Assembly (NCBI GenBank): GCA_009761415.1
Contig: QUOL01000033.1
Location: 36,759 to 100,758 of the forward strand
From: Sarcomyxa edulis
Lineage: Eukaryota; Basidiomycota; Agaricomycetes; Agaricales; Mycenaceae
Reading direction: 5' to 3'
Length of the DNA: 64,000 bases
The position numbers and the translations under genes are program-made. Below the pieces are notes generated by a model. That model had not been told where the DNA came from. It did not search any database and worked only from the letters and a program-made list of their open reading frames with translations. Shown here piece by piece: positions 23,285-34,335 of the stretch; positions within the stretch are counted from its first letter, which is position 1, and each line of letters opens with the position of its first letter.

Positions 23285-25460
23285 GCTCCACCTGTCACTG
23301 CAAAATGTCGAGCGTCCAAGTCGAGACTTTCAGCGTGAATGCTGTGAAGCGAGACCGTGGCGGACTTTGGCCGTTATTTGGTCCATTTCACACGGTCGCC
23401 TTTTGTTCCTGAATCAGAACTTGCAGTCTTGCACATACCCCAGTTTTTCGACAGTCATACATATCGAGGCTCGTAAGTCTCATATAATTACCATTGGTAC
23501 GCTGATTTCCTACTAAACATCATACAGTGGTATCTGTTCGTTGATGATCAGTCTAGATCAGGACAGCGAGAAGTTCAAGGGGTTGAGTTTGTGAGTCTGT
23601 AATGGGATCTCGTCGAGGAATTTTGGTATTCAAGTCATGAGTCTCAGCTTCTTCGATTGGTCACCTTAGAATTCAATTGATTTTCTATATCCAATTTTTG
23701 CGACGATATCGGATATAATCGTGTATCCGCCGAAGGGACCGACGGAGAATGCGATCAGGCTTGCAAGGCGGTTCAGAGGAGCGATTGAGAAGAAGAGGAG
23801 GGAATGGGCTGCTAGGTCTGGTTTGAACGCAGAGAAGGACAAGGAAGGGGCAGAGAAAGAGAACGGGCTACTGTGGTACAACGTCTTCGTGTTGGATGCA
23901 GGGGAAAAGGAGATGAGAGACAAGCTGGAGTATCTGATGATTCGGACGGGTAAGGGAATCAATGGTGCGTGTTGTTCTCTGTTCTCGACACCTTGGTGTT
24001 GATATGATGTCTTGGGCTATAGACACCACCAAGCTCGTTCTGACACGACCTCGCCGAACACTGCAGCAGGGCTGGACCTCTCGACGACGCGAACACACTG
24101 GGATCCGATGTTGGGTCAAGTGTTTCTCGGGAATTCAGACGATGTGCCGCTTGGTTCCGATTTTTGAAGGGGAGATGGAGAGGGCATGCCGACGGCAGCA
24201 GACAAAGAACCATCCTTCCACTTCCAGCACTTCGACAAACCTCATGTCGACAGTGAAGTTAAGCCCAACAGATCCATTCAATTACTCGTCGAACGACCCA
24301 ACATTAGGATACGGGTATGATATACGTCTGGAATGTCACGATATGGCGCCGTTCCCTGGCCCTTCGCATCTGAAAGCTGCATGTTGAGTGCGTTGTGGGC
24401 TGAATGCTGTCAGGAGGATGCGGGTGGACAACAGCAACGGGAACTTCCACCTCGGCCCGCCAGACGCTAATGCGGTGATACATCTACCGTTCCCCAGCTC
24501 GCCTCCGTGTAATTTGGCTACGATGACTGTGTTGATGCCTGTGATCAATTTTCTTGAGAAATGGTTGCAGCCCCCCGTTGTCTCTCCCTCCCCTCCTGCA
24601 CCTACTCCCCTTCTGCCTCAATTCAATTTTTGTCTTCCGCTGAGACTGGCGCCGGCGCCGGCAGTGACGCCAACGACGCCAACGACGCCAACGCCAACAA
24701 CACCAACTCACAATCCTCCGCCCGTCGTTGGTCCTCCGTCACATCCCTGATCCCCTCCTTCGCTCCCTTCCCCCAAGTCGCCGGAGGCTCATCATCCCTA
24801 ACCGGAAACCGCGCCTTCACCTCTCCAACCCCCTGCAACCCACCATTCCCCCCAACATGCACACGACCACTCAAAATTCTCATCTACTCCTCCGACGGCT
24901 ACACCGAATCCTCCGTACCCACCCTTTGTATCCTAATGGCTGTGAAAACTCTAGCGCTCCCTGAAGCGTATTTGGAACTGCAGGTGGTGAAGAAACAGAG
25001 CTTTTTTGTGTATATAAGTGATTTTGGGGTTTTGAGGAGGGTGGAGCGGAGGTTGGTATTGGAAAGGGAGCAGGAGAGGGATAGGAAGGGCGGTGGGGTC
25101 GGTGCTGGTGCTGGTGCTGATGGTAGCGGTGGAGTGAAGAAGGGGCGGTGAATCAGAATCTGTATACTGTAAATCAAATTTTAACTTCGACACCGTCCCC
25201 ACCAACGCCACCACTACCGACTCATCATCCTATCGCTGATTCACCTCCTCGTCATTCTCATTCGTCTCATTCTCTCGCAGGAGGACGCCCGAGCGCTAAA
25301 TCTGTCTGGTTCGCTCAACCTCCGCCTTCAGTTTATTCCATACTCTTGTTCTCGTACCACTACGACAACCACTCTGACAACCATCACCACTAGCGACTCG
25401 CGAGATGACCCACTGGTACCGCGCAGGACGACGCCAACTCCACCTTCATTCACACATTCT
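23285..25460 (+). pseudogene. Pps1-like dual-specificity phosphatase, N-terminal and central part, decayed
   Basis: Plus-strand remnants follow the order of basidiomycete Pps1-type phosphatases. They are GLWPLFGPFHTVAF then (shifted) FVPESELAVLHIPQFF (23360-23450), MISLDQDSEKFKGLS (23545), VYPPKGPTENAIRLARRF (23720) and NVFVLDAGEKEMRDKLEY (23880). Then come LGYGYDIRLECHDMAPFP (24308), PDANAVIHLPFPSSPP (24460), LKILIYSSDGYTESSVPT (24870), LPEAYLELQVVKKQSFFVY (24957) and GGRPSAKSVWFAQPPP (25280). The catalytic HCxxGxxR domain that should follow is absent. Stops and frame changes (for example a TGA near 23412) and lost introns show decay. The call rests on family knowledge of the YSSDGYTESS region. 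Confidence 0.75.
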
Positions 25461-25503
25461 CTTATACACGTGAACAACACTACACAGGAGACCCTCTCTA
25501 GCC

Positions 25504-26495
25504 TTGTTCATCTCGTATGCGTGTCCGAGTAGCCCGTTACTGCCTTCTCCTCTGTCTCCGTCGCTCTCGCGTGAACCATTCATCCTCGCCTCGCAAGATC
25601 ACGCCTCAGAAGGCCCTGGACACGGACATAGCCAGTCACGTTCGGGTGCGCATTTCGTGCCAGGGAAAGGGCCAGACGGACAGGGATTGTTGTGGACACA
25701 ACAACCACTGGCAAATCATCCCCACCAAAGCAATCTCGAAACCGGACAAGGCCGGGTCTTTCGATACGACGACATGGCCCCACTCTTGCACGTCAACACC
25801 GACACCTTCCTTCTCCCGCACGACGTTGCTTCCCCCCTCATGCCTACCAACCAAGAATTTACCACCTGGCCTAAACACGATCTCAGTCGATACAACGAGA
25901 CTCTCTTTTATCCGAGCCTGAATGACGGACATGATGGGGAGGCGTGGAAGTGCAAATCTGGGCATCTCAGACTCACACATGGGAAGACGAAGGTTTCGAT
26001 GTGGACTCATTCAAAACAACTTCTGGGGTGGGCTTTCAAGCAGCAAGAAATCATACGAAACAAAAATCCATTGGACAAGACAGCGACATGGTATGCCGAA
26101 GAGATTGTCAATACTCCTGGTAAGTCGGAAAATTGCTACATCTTGTTTCAAGATCCTGAGATCAATCCATATGTAGGTGAAGAGGATTTCTTGAACCGAA
26201 CATCACCCCCAGCACCTAAAGAACCAAAATTCATGGACTTCTTGAAGAAATTCCAAGAGCTCCGACTTCTCATGATCGTCTTCGATCTACTGCTTTTCGC
26301 AATGTGTCTGTACATGGCGCCGTTGACTCATGGGACACCTGGGTGCGTTTTCCATCCTTTTTGGATGACGTTGAGGCATTACTGATAATGATATTGTTTT
26401 GCTACAGACTGGACGGAGATGCTCTGAACAGACACAGAATTCTAGCCTCATGGACCCTTCGTTCCACGGGTAAAAAGGCGGCGGAGGTATTGTAG
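25504..26495 (+). CDS. Uncharacterised open frame with one membrane segment
   Basis: A 293-codon frame (25504-26385) is open but its start is not supported by context. It may begin within decayed phosphatase sequence. From about 25770 it looks coding (FRYDDMAPLLHVNTDTF, SLNDGHDGEAWKCKSGH, CYILFQDPEINPYVGEED). It has one hydrophobic segment, LRLLMIVFDLLLFAMCLYM, near the end. A GGTGCG donor-like site at about 26343 and an acceptor at about 26407 could splice to a short final exon (LDGDALNRHRILASWTLRS..). I do not recognise the protein. It could be the 3' part of another captured gene. Confidence 0.4.
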
Positions 26496-26499
26496 GGAG

Positions 26500-27890
26500 G
26501 GAGTATGGACGAGGGTTTGAAATGAGTGCGACCGGCACTAGCGACTGTCCCCTAACTCCAAGCCCAGCCGCTCAGGCACGTCAGAGTCCCAGAATGAGAC
26601 AACTTCGACGGTTGTCGTTTCTCTTCCAATCATGTTAACGCTCCTCGCCAACCCAGAGATATGTCGCAACATCTGGTAACGGATTTGCCGGAAGCTTCAT
26701 AGACAAGAACCATCTCGCCGGTTCAGCTTACCATGGTCTTGACCCATGGAGTGCAGCCCCGAGTCCATTGCCCCCTCCACCGCCTCCAGCAGCTTCTGCC
26801 ACCAGACCCAGGGGACACCGGCAACCCCCAACACTCAAGTGCCATCCTCGATCATGCGCCCTCACCGCTGGAACTCTTTGCAAAACACCCGACGTTGCAG
26901 TCCCCATGATGCGTCGATCTGTCCGAGTTGGCTAGGGAGAGCAAGGGGGAGAGAGTAAATCGGGGATTCAGAAAAGAAATCGGGATGATATGAAATGAAA
27001 TAATTGGCGGTACATATAGCGAAACAAAACCTACAGCAATATGTACTTGTTAGTATATCAATATAGGTAGACCAGGATGAGTCGGTATGTTCGACATGCT
27101 CAAATTTAGGTTCACACGGTGTTCTCTGCCAGCTCGCAAGTCTTGCTCTCATCCTTCAACAAAACCGAACTCTTTCTTGCTGGTGGTATGTCATCCATAT
27201 TCCAAGACACATTTGTAAAGCAAGAAAACTCATCATAGAGTACATGGATGTTGTAGGATTCGATTGGATCTCGGATTCTCGGTAGATCGTCGTGCCAGAT
27301 CACAGACGTCCAGCTACGCAAAAAGCTTCATTCGAGTTCCTATACCCCTGGGTGCGTCATGCAGGTTTATATAGCGAATAATATTCACATTTTGGGGCTT
27401 TTTTGGTAGCATTTTTCTGGAGTACCTTGGACCGTGTCACCGTGTTGGCCTTTGAGTTTCGGGAGACGTGTCTACTGCCCAAGCAGCCGTAGACTTGGGA
27501 GATATTCCGAGTGTCTGTAGAACAAGGCTATTTCCGACGAGATCAATTCCTTTCCGGGGAATCTAGTAGGATCACACCTATTGGGTTACTGGAGGGGTCT
27601 TTTTATCGGTGACAAGCCTTACCCCTGCCCTCTCTATCAGAGTGTTCGGCGGTTGACCTAGGCCTCTGTCCGGAAGTGACAGTGCAGGGAGATTGGGCGG
27701 CGGGACCTTTTTGGGTGTTGTACCTCGGTGCAGCATAGTTGCCCCCCCTTTCCAAGAGGAATTGAAGCTCCATAACTGCTGCTGTTGCCTAGCGCCGATT
27801 TCCTTTCACTTTGTTGTCAAACCTAGCACTGCGTAAGTGTGGGTGCGTCTTGCTGCGACTCTTAGGTAGGCAACCATCATCGGACCAGGA
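26500..27890. other. Stretch without a supported gene
   Basis: Short frames only (for example 26746-26958). The last 500 nt (27390-27890) are upstream of the large gene at 27897 and should hold its promoter and possibly an element boundary. I found no terminal inverted repeat here. Confidence 0.35.
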
Positions 27891-27896
27891 ACTACC

Positions 27897-30800
27897 ATGC
27901 CAAATTTTGCAGGGGAAGGAATGGAAGGAGATGCCTTGGGTGATGCCGTATTATCAGGTAAGCTATTCGTGATATACATGCATACCATAGACGCTGATGG
28001 ATGTTGTGAGAAAGCCTCCGAATATACAACCAGCTACTCTACGCTATTGAGCGCACCTCCAGTCAGCAGTACTATCACCGGTATGTAGACAAGATTTTAT
28101 GGAACTGTAAACGTCCACCTAAGTCATGAAACCGTCAGCAGATACCAACCAGGACTTCTATGGGATGCCATTACAAGGCGTTACACCTGTGGCTCCTGAT
28201 CTGTATTCACCCTCATCAGAGTTCCAATGGGATCCCACTGATTTTGCTGATGACACGAAGTCAGTAATAGTGCTGAAAGAAATACTCTGTCCAAACCCTC
28301 CTGCGTCACCACCAGAAGGAGTGTACTATCCCCTTGCTCAGGAATACATACTTGAGCGATGTCGGACACACCGACGCGGCTACATATACACCTCCGATTT
28401 TGACACGTCCCAAAAATCATTCCACAAAAAACAGATTATGGCAATCCGGAACCCTCCGGGCGTTGAGCCTTCTGAGAAAGAGGGAGCACTCGTCATTGAG
28501 CCTATTTCTGGCATGATACAGCAGCCTGCTGGCGTGCCGTTTGTTCAATACATCGATGGGAATAGAAACAAACCCGTAACCATCGGTGTGTTGCATACCC
28601 TGGAGTCGTTGAGCATGTATAAGGAAGGCAAAGATATACGGCGGTGGTCAGAAGAGTTGCGAGAGCTTGTCTGGGGACGGAAGGGTACTGAGCACCAGTC
28701 TGAGATTCGTCCGTTTTATGCTGCAAACTTGAAACAAAATCTTCGTTCCTCTACCTTGTCCACCTCTACTGGATACAGTGGTTCATTCAGTTTAGCTATC
28801 ACCAAGGGCGAAGGAGAAGGCAATGGAGTAGGAATTCCGTCATTGCAATATACCAACCCTGCCGAACAACGACAAATTGCGTCAATACTTCGTCTTTTGC
28901 ACCTTATCTCCCGAGCAGTCCTATCCTGTTCACTCTCAAAGTTTGAGCTAAGCATGATTGATTTCAATCATGAAGATAACAATATCTTTGGCTTTGGGGG
29001 ATTAGATCCCAACAATACTGGGTGTCAGGCGAACGTATCTTCTGGAGGTGGTAAACTATCAGACAAGATTGGAGAGATGCAGGGTCAATGGCATGCTGAT
29101 CGCAATGATTGTCCATACCGATGGACTGTGTTTACTCTGTTTCTACGTCTTCCTCCTGGTATGTTAATTTGTTCTAACATCAGTGAAAACTCAGGACTCA
29201 ATTATTTCCATTACAGGTGCAGATCCAGGAGCTTGGATGAATGGCAGGCATGGCTTATATATTCGGGAACTAGACATATGGGTCTTGTGGTACATTTTCA
29301 AAGGGAACGATTTACACTCGCCCACCAGTCCATATTACACCAAGGAACAGTCACTGGAGTTTCTGCAGTTCTTGGAAATGGCTTGGGAGAAATCAATCGA
29401 ACGGGTTGGATTTGTCAACTACATGACATTTGGTTTAGCTGCCCGAATCTCACCAATGTCTATCTCTCCACCACTTCACTTTTCCAACTTGGGTGAACCT
29501 ATTGTTTTGAAGACCACTCAACAAAATATGACGCAACATTCCAGAGGCATCCTTGGTGATGCGTATGCTTACCACAACCGCATAGGCCGAGAGGCCGTTT
29601 GGGCCTTTCTCAATCTTCTGAAACATGCTGGAATCGAATGGGACGGAGGTACTTCTGAGATATTCGAAAGAAAACTATGGTATAGAAACGAGGCAGGAGA
29701 AAAACAAAATCTCATTGCACCAAAATTCGATATCAGGTCAAACCCAGAACTTGTAAAGAGGAGGCGTGCACAGTGGCAATGGCATGTCACGGTTAGCACA
29801 GAATACCTCATCTTTGTCACAAAAAGTGGCTACGCAATCGAACAAGCAAAGCTCTCTCTGGGAAACAAATATACCAGGCCGTATTCAGCACTAGAAAACC
29901 CCTTGATGATACTAGAAAATCCACCACAAGCTGAGCCTGTTAATGAGGTACAAATTGAAGCAGTGCTGCAGCGTAGATATGTGAACGACAAGGTAAATTG
30001 TTTATTTCTCTTCAAATTCAGATCACTGATTGCCTGTGAGTATAGATACTTTGGACTGTTCGAACCTCTGAACAGGAAGAAAAAACAATGGTAGATGCTG
30101 ATATAGCAACACTACCCGAGTCTCTCCGCAAATTGTTTACACAGTGGATTGTGAAACAGGCTCCAACCGAACCACTACGTAGACTCATGAATGGGCAATC
30201 TAGTAGACTTGCCTATCAACATGGACCATCTCCCGCCTTGGTGAACCATGAATCATCGTTGTCTCACATCTCTTCTACTGACAACAAATCTCTCAATTCG
30301 TCGCTAATGGTAACTTTGGAGCCCGAGTGTCCCCAGACACCATTATTTCTACCCAATTCCAACACACCAACACCCTTTGGCTCACCAATGTCTTTGAGTT
30401 ATGAATTGCCACCTGATTCACCGCTGACTCCATTGGCATCAGATCTGGAAGATGATGCTGACAATGTTCCTGTCGAGGACGATGTTCCTGTCGAGGACGA
30501 TTTCGAGGACGGCGTTCCTGTCGAGGACGATTTCGAGGACGGCGTTCCTATCGAGGACGGTTTCGAGGACGGCGTTCCTATCGAGGACGGTTTCGAGGAC
30601 GGCGTTCCTATCGAGGACGGTTTCGAGGACGGCGTTCCTATCGAGGACGGTTTCGAGGACGGCGTTCCTGTCGAGGACGATTTCGAGGACGGCGTTCCTG
30701 TCGAGGACGATTTCGAGGACGGCGTTCCTGTCGAGGACGGTTTCGAGGACGGCGTTCCTATCGAGGACGGTTTCGAGGACGGCGTTCCTATCGAGGACGG

Positions 30801-33800
30801 TTTCGAGGACGGCGTTCCTGTCGAGGACGGTTTCGAGGACGGCGTTCCTGTCGAGGACGATTTCGAGGACGGCGTTCCTATCAAGGACGGTTTCGAGGAC
30901 GGCGTTCCTATCGAGGACGGTTTCGAGGACGGCGTTCCTGTCGAGGACGATATTCTTGTTGAGGACGATTTCGAGGACGACATTCCTGTCGAGGACAATG
31001 TACCTGGTGGCGACGGTGATCCCCACTATTATAATCTACGGACCAAGCGGAAATTCAATCAGATGGATGAAGACAAGGTGACAGGCATCCATGAAGTACC
31101 TGAGGGCTACTTTGAAGTAGAATCGATCGAAGATATACGGTTTACTGGTGCTGAAGGAACTCCAGAATGGAAGGTCAAATGGAAAGGATATCCAGACTCT
31201 GCAACGTCATGGGAAGGTGTCGCAAATCTACAGTAAGCTACTTGTTCCTTGCAAAAAGAATCTGATCTGATTTTTATGGTAGGAACACTCGGGAGCTGGT
31301 GGAGGAATACAATATGATGCATAACATCTCCCCAACTGTCTTCCCCACAATCGTTTCAACACTTCCCCTTGACGCCGATTATAACGATGACGACGACGAT
31401 GAATCCGTGTCAAGTTGGAAGGACAATCCTGGACCGTCACGTAAAAAGAGGAGAAAAGATGAAGTCTATCAGAAAGCCATTCCTAAGGCCACCACAAAAA
31501 CCCTCAAAGCTTTGGATAAGCTGTTAGACACAGAGACTTTAGAAAGGGAACTGGAGGAACTGAAAGATGGTACCATTAATCTTGGACTGGGCTATGGCTA
31601 CAAACCTCCAGATACTAGTGACATCATCAAAACCATCATCGATACTCAAATCGAAAACAATTGGATCAGCTCCGTTATGGCTACCGTAGGGGGTGTCTTG
31701 ATACAAGATGATGTCCACCAACCAGAATCCTATCGTGCTTTGATCCCCAACTTAGCAATATACCGTGTGCAGAAAGCAACAAGAATGGTCCCACGTCTCT
31801 TTGTACAATCACAACAGCTTCTGATTATCCAACGAGCGGTGCAGATAGAGGCTTGCCGTTCTCTAGTTGCTATTTATGATTGGTTCAACAACAGTGGCCC
31901 CAAACTTGTCAAGGGCTTGATGGATGTTTATCTGGCAGAGGATGGTCAAGCCAGACTCAAGTATCTTTATCCACGATATGCCGATGCTGTCACCCATATT
32001 GTTACCTACGTCAGGGCCTATATCTCTCTGCATGTCAAGGATCCCAAGAAGCTTCCCACAAACTTTATACGAGGTGTTGTTCCATGCGAGAATCTGGAGC
32101 AAAAACAGATAGCTGAAAAAACACTGGAAGACTGGAAACGCATGCCATCTGGTATCTACGGGCTTGTTCATAATCGTACAACAAAGACACCCATCACTCT
32201 CCCAATACCATCACCTCATCAAGGTTCGCACAAATTGACTACTTCGAAGGAATGTCTATATCATGCAAGTACCAAGTGTCTCATGGAGGTACTTTCACGC
32301 CAGTTAGTCATGGAGCCAATGAGAAAAATTGATGCTCTATTCCGGGAGAATTACAATATGTCCAAAGGCAATACAAAAACCGATGATGTCCATATTGAAT
32401 CAAGGTGTCTAGCCCGTGGATTCGTTCTTCATGCACTTTGCAAAGGTACCGGCACCGAAGGCATATTTGCCTCTCCGAATATCATTCCAATTCTTGTTAC
32501 TCCTACCTATCTCATCGTTCATGACACGCATGTCTTTCAAGCTAGACAATTTGTCTCAAAGGTTTTGGGCAACGAAGAGGAAATGTTGGCACCTTTACTT
32601 GAAACCATCCAGGAACGCATCACAGCTGAGAGTGTGGCAGCTGCACACAACCTTGGAGAGTTTATACACCGCCGAATCTTGGAACTCGATGCTGGAAGAT
32701 CAATCAGTGACAATCTCTATTCTACAATCAATGGAGGTGGCTTTGACAGCTTGGTGGCAGCATTTACACAAAGAGCGCCCAAAAATGTACATGCTCGACC
32801 TAAAGTCCGGCAGGAAGCACCTCAAAAGGTGACTTTAGCAATGATCTTGATGGAGCATCAACACTACGTTGGTCTTGGAGTCATTGGTATGATGCTACGG
32901 GATACCTTGAATAAAAGTCGAAATCTGCCTGCCGTTCATCATGCAATGTTGTCAATACTGGAAGGAAAGCGGCCTGCAGGAAATGGAGAGGAGAATCTTG
33001 ACTATATTAATCCAATCCGGGGAGCCAACGAAACAACGCAACTCCTTCTGGCCAAATTTTCCAACTACCATATCCATCTCACTTCTCATCTTGGACTATC
33101 TAATATTCTGGTATGGATGGGTACAGGACAAGGCCATCACACACGAGAATTCATTGGCTTAGGTGAAATGTTTTTCACCAGCTTTGATAGCTGTGTAGCC
33201 AGATTTCAGACAACCTACGATCAAAACCTGGCTCTGATGTCAATGGTTTCTGAAGGACAAGACAATCATATTCTAAAACATCCTTCTTATATTCCAATTG
33301 ACCACATGGGATTTTATGGACAACCCAACTTTTTGCTAGCTGTTGTTCAAAGTCGATCTAACAAAACTTCTGACGTGGATAACAATTCGGACAATCCATT
33401 CAAGCATTCAATTGAGCACAAATTCAGACCTTATTTTGCGCCTGAACTGGAGGAACGATGGAGGACCTTTCTGGGAGATATGGCTGGGAAAAGGGTTGAT
33501 GATTACGATGGAAAACGGCGCACCTGGAAGGACACTCTCGATTTCATTGAAAATCTAGGTGTTGTAGGTTTTGGTTCAGGTCTTACACCATTCCAAACCA
33601 CACACTGTATGGCCATCTTGGGGATTTGTGCTATGGCAACTCCAGAAGAAATAGCAGACTGGATTTCTCTTCACCCAGATCTTGGAGCGCAAACCGGATT
33701 GAAAAGCATGGGCTTTCTCCTGACATCTCAAGCATCAGCAAAAGCGGCATTCCTTATCTTCTATCATCATCTTGACACTCATCTTTCCAAGGACGATAAA

Positions 33801-34114
33801 GATCGTTTACGGTTCAGTCCAATGTTCACTGAACATATACTTTGCAAAGGCCCACGATGGACTCACGTGTTGAGACGTACTGCGCAGATGGATCTCAGTG
33901 TTTTGGCTGATGCAGAACAGAAGCTGGAGGAAACTCTAGAAAAGGTGTGGTACCAAGGACGTAATGAAACTGATAATAGTGCATATCCATTCCCATTGCT
34001 ATTGAAGTCTGAAGATGCTGCTGCATATCTTGATACACTAGAGTGAGTACTACTGTGTCTTAAGCCACGTTCTATTTTTTAAACTGACTGACCATTTTTT
34101 CCAGAGCTTTGTAG
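27897..34114 (+). CDS. Chromodomain protein with a putative 2OG-Fe(II) dioxygenase (TET/JBP-like?) region
   Basis: A six-exon model keeps frame throughout: 27897-28080, 28142-29158, 29217-29992, 30076-31232, 31283-34042, 34105-34114, giving 1,967 aa. The first two exons encode an unfamiliar N terminus. Residues about 360-470 look like a double-stranded beta-helix dioxygenase: GQWHADRND supplies an HxD pair (H379, D381), and HGLYIRELDIWVLWYIF leads into FKGNDLHSPTSP with H434. This spacing fits iron ligands of 2OG-Fe(II) enzymes such as the TET/JBP cytosine or thymine oxygenases reported with fungal KDZ transposons. A clear 2OG-binding Arg was not seen. Residues about 793-955 are an acidic 10-residue repeat (VPIEDGFEDG). 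Residues about 1004-1056 form a chromodomain (EWKVKWKGYPDSATSWE). About 900 C-terminal residues match nothing I know. The splice model is strong, the chromodomain good and the enzyme call tentative. Confidence 0.7.
30468..30960 (+). repeat. 30-bp coding minisatellite, about 15 units
   Basis: Units of the type GGCGTTCCTRTCGAGGACGR followed by TTTCGAGGAC repeat about 15 times inside exon 4. They encode VP(V/I)EDxFEDG. Variation is almost only V/I, D/G and one E-to-K, so the array expanded recently. Because the unit is a multiple of three, frames on both strands stay open here; those are artefacts. Confidence 0.95.
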
Positions 34115-34335
34115 AGAAAAGACAGAGTTTGAGTTACGTTTTTTGGACTTGCTGATTCATTGAATGAAAACCAGATAGATGTAGATAAAGTAAAGAGTCA
34201 ACGAGGCGTAGATAATGCGTTCTTGTGATTATCATGGTGCAGCCTGATAGTGATGCGGTATGATAGTGATATCATAGTGAGGGAAACATCAAGGATCTGA
34301 AAGTGCTTTGAGGTTTGCCTGTGAATCGTCATTCG
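34115..34335. other. Intergenic gap between convergent genes
   Basis: Only 221 nt separate the two stops. It should contain both 3' ends. ATAGTGATRxxAT-like short repeats occur near 34247-34275. Confidence 0.5.

Noticed and set aside
30399..31081. Long open frames in other frames and on the minus strand over the 30-bp repeat
   Set aside because: The repeat unit is a multiple of three, so every frame free of stops in one unit stays open. The spliced chromodomain gene explains the region.
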